Below are positions 1-6,200 of a stretch of 17,155 nucleotides of DNA, piece by piece (position 1 is the stretch's first letter; every line of letters begins with the position of its first letter). Below the pieces are notes generated by a model. The model ran no database searches, had not been told where the DNA came from, and saw only the letters and a program-made list of their open reading frames with translations. The translations under genes and the position numbers were made by a program. Source of the DNA: an uncultured Christensenella sp. (GTDB taxonomy: Bacteria; Bacillota; Clostridia; Christensenellales; Borkfalkiaceae). Location of the stretch: contig CAJUHC010000029.1 in assembly GCA_910586345.1 (NCBI GenBank), positions 1 through 17,155 on the forward strand, given 5' to 3'.

Positions 1-8
1 TGACTTTG

Positions 9-34
9 CTTTGTGGTACTAATGTACTTCAAAG
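9..34. other. Stem-loop at left edge, in the leader of the leftward transcript
   Basis: CTTTG (9-13) pairs with CAAAG (30-34) and GGTAC/GTAC-type arms (16-19 with 24-27) close a TAAT loop. Only the two internal positions are unpaired or wobble. It lies about 95-120 nt downstream of the proximal leftward promoter, so it would be in that transcript's leader. It could be part of a processing or antitermination structure. There is no U tract on the minus side to suggest a terminator. Confidence 0.4.
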
Positions 35-133
35 TTAATTGACAGAAACTATTTTTTAAAATCGTTTCCTTCTATTCAATTTTTAAGCTTCGTAAACCGA
101 AAAAACATTCGGTGCTCACCAGCGAGCTTGTCT

Positions 134-162
134 ATAATAACACACGTAAATATAATTGTCAA
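134..162 (-). promoter_or_regulatory. Strong leftward promoter (proximal of a tandem pair)
   Basis: Read on the minus strand: -35 TTGACA (157-162), 17-bp spacer, -10 TATTAT (134-139), start near 127. The 40 bp upstream of the -35 (163-205) is a run of A/T tracts, like an UP element. Sequence after both tandem -10 boxes begins similarly (agaca followed by a G/C-rich stretch). Tandem strong promoters with A-tracts and a structured leader are typical of rRNA operons, but no rRNA sequence is present in the window to confirm this. Confidence 0.7.
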
Positions 163-258
163 ACAATTTTTTATACTTTTTTTTATTTTTTTAAAGTTTT
201 TTATTGTTTTTCAATCATTTCCGCGCTCTCAGACGCTTTATCGCCGACAGCCTGTCTA

Positions 259-287
259 AGATAACATAAATCTATTAATATTGTCAA
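259..287 (-). promoter_or_regulatory. Strong leftward promoter (distal of a tandem pair)
   Basis: Read on the minus strand: -35 TTGACA (282-287), 17-bp spacer, -10 TTATCT (259-264), so transcription should start near 252 and run left. The DNA just upstream of the -35 (288-330) is almost entirely A/T and could be an UP element. No leftward gene starts inside the window. The target must lie beyond the left edge, and this promoter is paired with a second one about 125 bp downstream. Confidence 0.7.
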
Positions 288-400
288 CCGAATAATTTAA
301 TTTTTTTACAAAATTTTTCCATAAGAAAATTTTTGACAATTTGCGAAAATTATAAACATATTTCTCTGAAAATTTAATTTTCGGATAACCGCGGGTTTTC

Positions 401-429
401 TTGCTTTTTACGGCGAATTAGTATATTAT
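401..429 (+). promoter_or_regulatory. Putative promoter of the small membrane-protein gene
   Basis: TTGCTT (401-406), 17-bp spacer, TATTAT (424-429), giving a start near 436 and a leader of about 73 nt before the ATG at 509. An alternative is TTGACA at 333-338 with a weak CATATT 18 bp later. Neither can be chosen with certainty from sequence. Confidence 0.4.
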
Positions 430-508
430 TATATTATGTATACGGTTAGCGGTTTTTTAACCTTTGAACAGATATACATATAAGCATATCAGAATACGGG
501 ATTTATTT

Positions 509-751
509 ATGTATAAGATACTTAGAATTGTTTTTTGTGCGCTCGCAGTCGCCGTATGTGCGGCGGCGATATTTATATTCGTTTACCTCGGCTGGAAATG
601 GGGACTTGTGTCCGTCGCCGCCGCGGTTGTTTTCGGCGCGCTGATGTTTTTATTTAAGAGACTTCAAGAAAATAAAGAACTCAAAGACAATCCGCCCCCG
701 TCCCAAGGCGACTTTATTACGGGCAAAACCGATAACGATAAAAAAGAATAA
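509..751 (+). CDS. Small two-helix membrane protein, unknown function
   Basis: This is an 80-aa protein, not assigned to any family I recognise. It begins MYKILRIVF, has two hydrophobic helices (about residues 5-27 and 31-50) separated by a short Gly-Trp-Lys-Trp turn, and ends in a hydrophilic, Lys/Asp/Pro-rich tail of about 30 residues. With the helices so close together, the tail and N terminus should be on the same side, probably the cytoplasm. The frame stays open upstream to a TTG at 464, but I chose the ATG at 509 because it places the first helix at the N terminus and has a weak GGGA sequence 7 nt upstream. The TTG has no ribosome binding site. The gene stands alone and ends at a terminator only a few bases past its stop. 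Real coding is likely from the membrane topology and codon use, but the start is uncertain. Confidence 0.6.
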   Translation: MYKILRIVFCALAVAVCAAAIFIFVYLGWKWGLVSVAAAVVFGALMFLFKRLQENKELKDNPPPSQGDFITGKTDNDKKE

Positions 752-753
752 AT

Positions 754-789
754 AACGGAGCCGTTATTTAAAAATCCGGCTCCGTTTTT
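754..789. terminator. Bidirectional intrinsic terminator between convergent genes
   Basis: AACGGAGCCG (754-763) pairs with CGGCTCCGTT (777-786), followed by TTTTT on the plus strand. On the minus strand the stem is followed by a T-rich stretch. It sits between the stop of the membrane-protein gene (751) and the stop of the lipoprotein gene (794), so it can serve both. Confidence 0.8.
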
Positions 790-793
790 CATA

Positions 794-1204
794 TTAAAAA
801 TTTTTGCTGAGCGTTACGGACATTGCGTAACCGTTTTCATTCATTTCGAAGGTTACGATTCCGTTATTATAGCGCAAAACAATTTCAGGGTCGTCCCAAT
901 CCTCTTTCAGATAACACGCACCCTCCTTCTCTTTCCACCTGCCGTGTTCGGTTTCTTCTATATCGGGCAAGGATATTATCATATCCCAGCGGTAATTGTC
1001 TTTAACTTCGAGTATAAAAGATTTTTTCGTAATTCCGCGGTTCGACCCGTCGGAGGTATAAATTTTTTCGCCGCTACCGTCATCCGCCGTCACGGTTACG
1101 AGATAATAAGTGCCGACAAGTTTCGAATCGGACCTGCCGCATCCGCAAATCAGTACGCAAAAAATCGAAGCAATCATAACAGCCGTAAGAATAAGTTTTT
1201 TCAT
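794..1204 (-). CDS. Lipocalin-like small lipoprotein, unknown function
   Basis: This 136-aa protein has a lipoprotein signal: Lys-Lys, a hydrophobic stretch (residues 4-19) and the lipobox I-C-G-C with the acylated cysteine at position 22. The mature part (about 115 aa) starts LVGTYYLV and has a T-x-E-H-G-R-W segment and a closing beta strand with T-L-S-K. This resembles the single-barrel lipocalin-like or META-like lipoproteins common in clostridia, in which a 'G-x-Y' opening strand and a 'G-x-W' strand recur. The assignment is by pattern only. The start is fixed by GGGGAGGG seven bases before the ATG at 1204. It is monocistronic, with a promoter at 1246-1273 and a shared terminator at 754-789. 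It would be anchored to the outer face of the membrane; its ligand is unknown. Confidence 0.75.
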   Translation of the reverse strand: MKKLILTAVMIASIFCVLICGCGRSDSKLVGTYYLVTVTADDGSGEKIYTSDGSNRGITKKSFILEVKDNYRWDMIISLPDIEETEHGRWKEKEGACYLKEDWDDPEIVLRYNNGIVTFEMNENGYAMSVTLSKNF

Positions 1205-1245
1205 AAACCCTCCCCGAAACCGTCGCAGACGGTTAACAACTAATA

Positions 1246-1273
1246 CTTATATAATAGTCAAATAGGCTGTTAA
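1246..1273 (-). promoter_or_regulatory. Putative promoter of the lipocalin-like lipoprotein gene
   Basis: Minus strand: TTAACA (1268-1273), 16-bp spacer, TATAAG (1246-1251). The short leader (start near 1239) contains a hairpin, AACCGTC/GACGGTT with a 3-nt loop (1218-1234), just before the ribosome binding site. The -35 abuts the U tract of the preceding NlpC gene's terminator. Confidence 0.45.
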
Positions 1274-1277
1274 TTAT

Positions 1278-1313
1278 TCAAAAAAAGACCGTTCCCCGGC
1301 AGGGAACGGTCTT
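1278..1313 (-). terminator. Intrinsic terminator of the NlpC/P60 lipoprotein gene
   Basis: AAGACCGTTCCC (1285-1296) and GGGAACGGTCTT (1302-1313) form a 12-bp stem with a 5-nt loop. On the minus strand it is followed by a run of T. It begins 4 bases after the stop codon of the NlpC gene. Confidence 0.9.
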
Positions 1314-1317
1314 GCGT

Positions 1318-2211
1318 TTAAATTATTCTTTGCGTCTGAATATAATAACTCCAACGCGTCGGCGATATTTGTTCGATTTTAGCATAATCCGACGCCGTAT
1401 GCAGAATATAGTTGTTTCCGAGATACAGAGCCACGTGTCCGATACGCTCCACGCCCGTGTAATTTTTACGCGTTGCGTTGGTAAAGAACATTAAGTCGCC
1501 GCGTCTGAGTTCGGATTTCGCGACAGTGGTTCCCTGATAGACTTGCGTACGCGTGTTTACCTGTAAAAGTTCGTCCGCGCCCTTGTAGAACATATACTGC
1601 ATCAGCGAAGAGCAGTCGAACGCGTTAGTCGTGAAGCCTTTGAGTTTGTTTCCTTTACCGTCGTGAAGACGAACGGCGCCGTAAACGTAAGGCGTTCCGA
1701 GAAAGTTCGTCCCCTCGGCGATTACCGCTTCGATGCGTTCGTTGTCGCTTTTATCCATTTGCGTTACGACGCAGTATTTTTTGGAAATATAAACGGTATT
1801 GTTGCGGTATCTGGTTTTATACCAGCCGTTCTCTTCGCCGAGATAGGTGTAAAGCGTCGATTTTTCCGCTTTTGCAACCGAAGAGTAGCTTGTCCCCGCA
1901 CCCGTACGGATATTTACTCCGTCTGAAATTACGGATATGTAAGATACCGTTTCAGCGACGGGAATTTCTTCGGGCGGCTGCGGGTTAGCGACAGGCGGTT
2001 CTTCGGGAGGTTGCGGTTTGACGACGGGAACCTCCTCGGGAACTTGTATTTCAGGCGGCCGTTGGTTTTCCGGCGGAGTTTCGGGCAACTGTCCGACGAC
2101 GCCCGATTCGAACTTATCCGCTTCGTTTTTATTTGCCGTCGCGCATCCGCCGAGGGTCGCCGAAACGGCAAGAGCCGTAGTTAAAACTGCTAAATGTTTG
2201 TTGAATTTCAT
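1318..2211 (-). CDS. Lipoprotein with SH3 and NlpC/P60 peptidoglycan hydrolase domains
   Basis: This 297-aa protein is a predicted cell-wall peptide hydrolase anchored to the membrane. It has a signal peptide and lipobox T-L-G-G-C (lipidated Cys23), then a proline/glutamate-rich linker (about residues 45-88) with an imperfectly repeated PQPPEE-type motif. A bacterial SH3 domain follows (about 90-150, containing GVNIRTGAGTSYS). The C-terminal NlpC/P60 domain (about 165-297) has catalytic Cys in FDCSS, His in the R-I-G-H-V-A-L-Y-L-G strand, and a third polar residue, probably the His of Y-I-L-H-T. The family cleaves gamma-D-Glu-diamino acid or related stem-peptide bonds; the exact bond here is not determinable. 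The frame is open upstream to 2253, but AAGGAG nine bases before the ATG at 2211 and the signal peptide fix the start there. It is monocistronic, with a promoter at 2233-2261 and a terminator directly after the stop. Confidence 0.92.
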   Translation of the reverse strand: MKFNKHLAVLTTALAVSATLGGCATANKNEADKFESGVVGQLPETPPENQRPPEIQVPEEVPVVKPQPPEEPPVANPQPPEEIPVAETVSYISVISDGVNIRTGAGTSYSSVAKAEKSTLYTYLGEENGWYKTRYRNNTVYISKKYCVVTQMDKSDNERIEAVIAEGTNFLGTPYVYGAVRLHDGKGNKLKGFTTNAFDCSSLMQYMFYKGADELLQVNTRTQVYQGTTVAKSELRRGDLMFFTNATRKNYTGVERIGHVALYLGNNYILHTASDYAKIEQISPTRWSYYIQTQRII

Positions 2212-2232
2212 ATAATTTCTCCTTACGGTTAA

Positions 2233-2261
2233 ATTATATACAATTATGCGCATAAATTCAA
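2233..2261 (-). promoter_or_regulatory. Promoter of the NlpC/P60 lipoprotein gene
   Basis: Minus strand: TTGAAT (2256-2261), 17-bp spacer, TATAAT (2233-2238). Predicted start near 2226 gives a leader of about 15 nt carrying the AAGGAG site. Confidence 0.65.
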
Positions 2262-2297
2262 TGCAAAAATTTTGACAGAAATAGCAGTATATGGAAA

Positions 2298-2326
2298 CCG
2301 CCCCGCGAATTTCAGTCGCGGGGCGG
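2298..2326. other. GC-rich stem-loop between the DUF1858 and NlpC genes
   Basis: CCGCCCCGCG (2298-2307) and CGCGGGGCGG (2317-2326) form a perfect 10-bp stem with a 9-nt loop. The T tract on the minus side is only TTT and absent on the plus side, so it is at best a weak second terminator insulating the NlpC promoter from readthrough. Confidence 0.5.
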
Positions 2327-2383
2327 AATTAAATCAGTTTATTAACTGCAAGTTATATTTTCAGCGCCAATTCCGTAATAATA

Positions 2384-2427
2384 AAAAAACGGCGGGCTTG
2401 TCCGAATAACGCGTCCCGCCGTTTTTT
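2384..2427 (-). terminator. Intrinsic terminator of the DUF1858 gene
   Basis: A 13-bp stem (2384-2396 with 2415-2427), including the CGGCGGG/CCCGCCG core, has an 18-nt loop and a run of T on the minus strand. It begins 9 bases past the stop codon. Confidence 0.85.
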
Positions 2428-2435
2428 ATTGAATT

Positions 2436-2633
2436 TTACTCCAAGCCTTCGTTGAGCTTATCGAGCAACGCTTCCAAATCGTTGCCGTGAACGAATACGG
2501 CCTGTTCTATGGTTTCGCCGTGAGCCATTGCACAGCCGAGGCAATGCATACCGACCGCCTGCAAAATTTCCGCGCTGTTCGGGTTTATTTTAAGGCAATC
2601 CGTAATGAGCGTATCCTTAGTTATTTTAGCCAT
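2436..2633 (-). CDS. DUF1858 redox-disulfide domain protein
   Basis: This 65-aa protein consists of a single DUF1858 domain, also described as the hybrid-cluster-protein-associated redox disulfide domain. The hallmark is G-M-H-C-L-G-C-A-M-A, with Cys31 and Cys34 forming a CxxC pair, followed by the family's H-G-E-T-I-E-Q-A helix. A third cysteine is at position 13. The length is normal for stand-alone members, which are small soluble cytoplasmic proteins. Their role is not established beyond likely thiol/disulfide chemistry or metal binding, and no hybrid cluster protein gene lies nearby to hint at a partner. The start ATG at 2633 has AAGGA about 8 bases upstream. It is monocistronic, with its own promoter (2667-2695) and terminator (2384-2427). 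Confidence 0.88.
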   Translation of the reverse strand: MAKITKDTLITDCLKINPNSAEILQAVGMHCLGCAMAHGETIEQAVFVHGNDLEALLDKLNEGLE

Positions 2634-2666
2634 AAATTTATCCTTCCTTTTATTTAAGTTATATTT

Positions 2667-2695
2667 ATTATATCACCGGCCGGCGACGTTTACAA
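2667..2695 (-). promoter_or_regulatory. Promoter of the DUF1858 gene
   Basis: Minus strand: TTGTAA (2690-2695), 17-bp spacer, TATAAT (2667-2672). The spacer is unusually GC-rich for this genome and contains the perfect palindrome CCGGCCGG (2676-2683), which may be a regulator site. No clear terminator separates it from the end of the mscS-like gene at 2709. Confidence 0.6.
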
Positions 2696-2708
2696 ATAAT
2701 TCTGAGTA

Positions 2709-3668
2709 TTATTTTTTATCCGCGTTATGCACGACAATCTGAGGATAAGGTATGCCTATACCGTTTTCGTCGAACATATTTTTAAGTCTCTTGTTCATTT
2801 CGCGCTGGACGGCGAATATGTCGCCCTCGTAACAGTTTGCGGTAAATTGAAGGGTAACGCCCGACGCCCCGAGTTCCGCGACGCCGTCGTAGCTTATTTC
2901 ACCGATTACTCCTTCGATATTGATTTCGGGAAGTTTCGCTTTAATAACCTCGTCTATGCGCGCGAGCGAATCGCCGTACTCGACGTCGATAAGAGATTTT
3001 GCGGTGGAAGGCATAACCGTCTGGTTAAGCACTCCTCTTATATCGCTGTTGTTTATTATTTTGATATTGCCGAGCGCTTCGAGCTGGGTCGTTCTGATAC
3101 CGATAGAGACCACGGTTCCGCGGAAACCGTCGACGGTAATTATATCGCCGACATTGAATTCGTTTTCGAAAACTATAAAAAGTCCCGCAACGACGTCGGA
3201 AATAAGGTTCTGCATTCCGAGACCTACGACAAGAGTCAGAACTCCCGCGCCGGTAATGAGCGCTGTTGTATCCACGCCCCAAATAGCGAGAACCGTTATT
3301 ACGAGCCCTATAATAACTATTGTTTTAATAAGATTGCTAATGAGTCTTATCACCGTGATTTCGCGCCTGTTTCTTCTGAAAATTTTGTTTATAATCAAAA
3401 TAATTATCGACGTAATTATAAGCACTATCGTAATTATCTGTATCGCCTGTATAATTTTAGGCACGAGCGCAAGCAAATCGTTTAAAAACTCCGACGAAGA
3501 TATTCCCCTGTTGAATATACTGTTTTCGGTAAATACCCAATCGTGGAACACGTACGCGCAAACTGTGCCGACCGCCATTATTAAAAGAATAATAAGTTTA
3601 ACTACGCCTATGGCTTTAATCTTTTGTCTGACTTCTTCGGTTTGTTCTTTGAAATTTTTATTCGGCAT
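2709..3668 (-). CDS. mscS: MscS-family small-conductance mechanosensitive channel
   Basis: This 319-aa protein is an osmotic safety valve of the inner membrane that opens when membrane tension rises. Three transmembrane segments are visible (about residues 22-40, 71-97 and the pore-lining 110-165). The last contains the typical Gly/Ala-rich run with V-G-L-G-M-Q-N-L-I-S-D and F-I-V-F-E-N. It is followed by the beta domain (F-N-V-G-D-I-I-T-V-D-G, then T-V-V-S-I-G-I-R-T-T) and an alpha/beta cytoplasmic domain to the C terminus. Length and domain order match the compact MscS class, closest in style to the YkuT/YggB type of Gram-positives. The ATG at 3668 has AGGAG about 7 bases upstream. It starts only 32 bp after the topoisomerase A stop with no terminator between, so it is probably the third gene of that operon. 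No terminator is evident after its stop. Confidence 0.93.
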   Translation of the reverse strand: MPNKNFKEQTEEVRQKIKAIGVVKLIILLIMAVGTVCAYVFHDWVFTENSIFNRGISSSEFLNDLLALVPKIIQAIQIITIVLIITSIIILIINKIFRRNRREITVIRLISNLIKTIVIIGLVITVLAIWGVDTTALITGAGVLTLVVGLGMQNLISDVVAGLFIVFENEFNVGDIITVDGFRGTVVSIGIRTTQLEALGNIKIINNSDIRGVLNQTVMPSTAKSLIDVEYGDSLARIDEVIKAKLPEINIEGVIGEISYDGVAELGASGVTLQFTANCYEGDIFAVQREMNKRLKNMFDENGIGIPYPQIVVHNADKK

Positions 3669-3700
3669 ATATTTCTCCTTTTTTTAATTTCCGATTTTAT

Positions 3701-6199
3701 TTAAAATTTAATCTGCATTCTGCCGTCGGGATAATCCGAACGGTGTTTGAGCGCGAATACCGCCGTAACTTTTCCGATACCGTCCTTTTTGAGCGGTTTC
3801 CCTCTGAACACACGGGTTTCGATAGGTATTTCTTCCGTATTCACGTCGACGACGACCTTGTCCTCGCTCACTACCGCAACGGCGTACGGTATAGTCACGT
3901 AATCAGAGAAAAGTATTTCGCCTTTGCCTTTTATGTCGGCAATCATTACTCCCTTGCAGGCTCTGCCGATAGGGTCTATAGTTGAAGAAACCACGCGTTT
4001 GAATCCGCCGAGAGTGGTAACGACTATTATCTCGCCCTCGCCCGTGTGCTGGGTTGCAAATATAACTTCGTCGCCCGCGCCGAGCGAAATTCCCTTAACT
4101 CCTCCCGCGATTCTTCCCTGTACGGGAACGTCGTCCTTGTTAGCGTTAAGGCATAAACCTTTACGCGTCACGAACAGCATCGTCGAAAATTCGTCCGCGT
4201 CGAATTTTTCCGCGTTTAACAGCCCGTCCCCCTCTTTGAGCTTTATTGCGGGGAAAAAGTTCTTACTCTGCGCGTACTCGCTCCAAGCGCTACGCTTTAC
4301 AGCGCCCTGTCTGGTAAAGAACAGCAGTTCGCCGTCGGGAACGTTTCCCTTGGGCGCGCAGAAAAGTTTTACTGGATACTCGTCTTTTTGCACTCCTTCC
4401 GCAAGCTTCTCGAGTTTGGTTCCGGACGATTTGAATTCCGAAAGCTCCGCGTACTTCGCCTTAAACTTAACGCAGTTGCCGAGGTTCGTGAACGCAAACA
4501 CGGCGTCGTCCGCCGAACAGTTGAGCACCTGTTTATGAAGCTGGGAATAAGAAGCCGACGCGGAAAGTTTTTTCTTGCAGGCGAACGCGAATTCGCCTCT
4601 GTCCATAAATTTTAAGTTATTGTTCGCGTTTATGCAAACCGCCCAATCCGAAACCGAAGCGCCCGCGTCGGCGCGCTTGACCGCGATTTTCGTTTCGTCT
4701 TCGACAATCCTCGTCTTTCTTTCGCATTTGTATCTGCGTTTGATTTCGCGCATTTCGGATTTGACTATGTCCCATTGCTTTCTGGTGTCGTCTATAATAG
4801 CCCTGAGCTCCTCGATACGCTTTTTAAGTCTTTCAAGCTCTTCTTCGAGTTTTCTGACTTCGAGTTTGGCAAGCCTTGCAAGCCTTAAATCGAGAATCGC
4901 CTGAGCCTGTCTTTCGGAAAGGGAAAACCTTTCCATCAGTTTTCTTCTCGCATCCGCAGTAGATTCGGCGGTTTTAATGATTTTAACGACTTCGTCGACG
5001 TTATGTACGCCGATTATAAGCCCCTCTAATATATGACAGCGCGCCAAAGCTTCTTTAAGCTCGAACCGCGTCCGCCTTAATACTACCTGTCTTTGATACT
5101 GAACGTAATATCTTATTACTTCCAAAAGCCCGAGCTGACGCGGTCTTCCGCCCGCAATCGCAACCATATTTATACCGAACGTACACTCCAAATCGGTATA
5201 CTTGAACAAAAGCTTTAAGATATTGTCGACGTCCGCGTCCTTTTTACAGGTTATAACCGCGCGCATACCAGTTCTGTCAGATTCGTCCACGATTTCAGCG
5301 ATACCCGAAAGCTGTTCTTTCTTGTCCTCGCGGAGGAGCATTATCTTTCTTAAAAGTTCTGCTTTGTTAGTCTGATAAGGAAGTTCGGTGATTACGATAT
5401 TCTTTTTGCCGTATTCTCCCTGTTCGACCGTATAACGTGCGCGGAGCGTAATTTTGCCTTTACCCGTTTCGTAAGCCTGTTTCAACTCTTTCGCAATGAC
5501 GAAACCGCCCGTTGAAAAATCGGGACCGGGGATTATTTTCATCATATCTTTCAGCGAAATTTTAGGATTGTCTATATACGCGCAGCAACCCTCTATAACC
5601 TCGCCGAGGTTGTGGGTGGGGATATTCGTCGCAAGACCTACCGCGATTCCGTTCGCGCCGTTTACGAGCAGATTGGGAAACCGCCCCGGTAAAAGGTCGG
5701 GTTCCAGAAGCGAATCGTCGAAGTTGAACGAAAACGGCACGGTCTCCTTGTCCAAATCGCGCAGAAGCTCCATTGCCAAAGGTTCGAGCCGCGCTTCTGT
5801 ATATCTCATAGCCGCGGCGGGGTCGCCGTCCACCGAACCGAAGTTTCCGTGACCGTTGACGAGCGTCATACGCATATTGAAATCCTGCGCGAGCCTTACC
5901 ATAGCGTCGTAAACCGAACTGTCGCCGTGCGGGTGATATTTACCCATACAGTCGCCGACTATTCTCGCGGACTTTTTATGCGGTTTATCGGGCGTCAGAC
6001 CCATTTCGACCATTGTATAAAGTATACGTCTCTGCACGGGTTTCAAACCGTCCTCGACGCGGGGCAGAGCTCTGTCGAGTATAACGTATTCCGCGTACGG
6101 AAGCATCGACTGAGGCATTACCTCTTCGAGCGGGGTTATGTGTATCTGACCCGTAGGTATAGTCGTCTGGAAGTTGCCGTTGTTGCTCTTCTTAGCCAT
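3701..6199 (-). CDS. parC: Type IIA topoisomerase subunit A (topoisomerase IV ParC-like)
   Basis: This 832-aa protein is the DNA cleavage/rejoining subunit. The catalytic tyrosine is Tyr133 in A-A-A-M-R-Y-T-E. The quinolone-determining helix reads Y-H-P-H-G-D-S-S-V-Y-D with the sensitive-type residues Ser94 and Asp98. The winged-helix, tower and coiled-coil parts span about residues 30-500, with a heptad-like coil near 440-490. A beta-pinwheel C-terminal domain follows (about 510-832). The GyrA-box (Q-R-R-G-G-K-G) that gyrase needs for wrapping and negative supercoiling is not visible at the expected place, so I favour topoisomerase IV, which decatenates sister chromosomes. A gyrase annotation is the main alternative. 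The start follows the parE stop by one base (TGA-T-ATG) with GGGAGG inside the end of parE, so the two subunits are translationally coupled. Confidence 0.85.
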   Translation of the reverse strand: MAKKSNNGNFQTTIPTGQIHITPLEEVMPQSMLPYAEYVILDRALPRVEDGLKPVQRRILYTMVEMGLTPDKPHKKSARIVGDCMGKYHPHGDSSVYDAMVRLAQDFNMRMTLVNGHGNFGSVDGDPAAAMRYTEARLEPLAMELLRDLDKETVPFSFNFDDSLLEPDLLPGRFPNLLVNGANGIAVGLATNIPTHNLGEVIEGCCAYIDNPKISLKDMMKIIPGPDFSTGGFVIAKELKQAYETGKGKITLRARYTVEQGEYGKKNIVITELPYQTNKAELLRKIMLLREDKKEQLSGIAEIVDESDRTGMRAVITCKKDADVDNILKLLFKYTDLECTFGINMVAIAGGRPRQLGLLEVIRYYVQYQRQVVLRRTRFELKEALARCHILEGLIIGVHNVDEVVKIIKTAESTADARRKLMERFSLSERQAQAILDLRLARLAKLEVRKLEEELERLKKRIEELRAIIDDTRKQWDIVKSEMREIKRRYKCERKTRIVEDETKIAVKRADAGASVSDWAVCINANNNLKFMDRGEFAFACKKKLSASASYSQLHKQVLNCSADDAVFAFTNLGNCVKFKAKYAELSEFKSSGTKLEKLAEGVQKDEYPVKLFCAPKGNVPDGELLFFTRQGAVKRSAWSEYAQSKNFFPAIKLKEGDGLLNAEKFDADEFSTMLFVTRKGLCLNANKDDVPVQGRIAGGVKGISLGAGDEVIFATQHTGEGEIIVVTTLGGFKRVVSSTIDPIGRACKGVMIADIKGKGEILFSDYVTIPYAVAVVSEDKVVVDVNTEEIPIETRVFRGKPLKKDGIGKVTAVFALKHRSDYPDGRMQIKF

Positions 6200-6200
6200 A

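Noticed and set aside
66..108. Ten-codon minus-strand frame starting with ATG at about 108 as a leader peptide of the leftward transcript
   Set aside because: No ribosome binding site and no regulatory codon run; too short to support.
2298..2326. Functional terminator call for the GC-rich stem-loop
   Set aside because: The stem is good but the T tract is only three bases and the real terminator of the upstream gene lies at 2384-2427; kept only as a stem-loop.
2727..3687. Long open frames on the plus strand antisense to the mscS-like gene (around 250 aa)
   Set aside because: They have no ribosome binding site or recognisable domain and fully overlap a clear channel gene; they are by-products of codon use.
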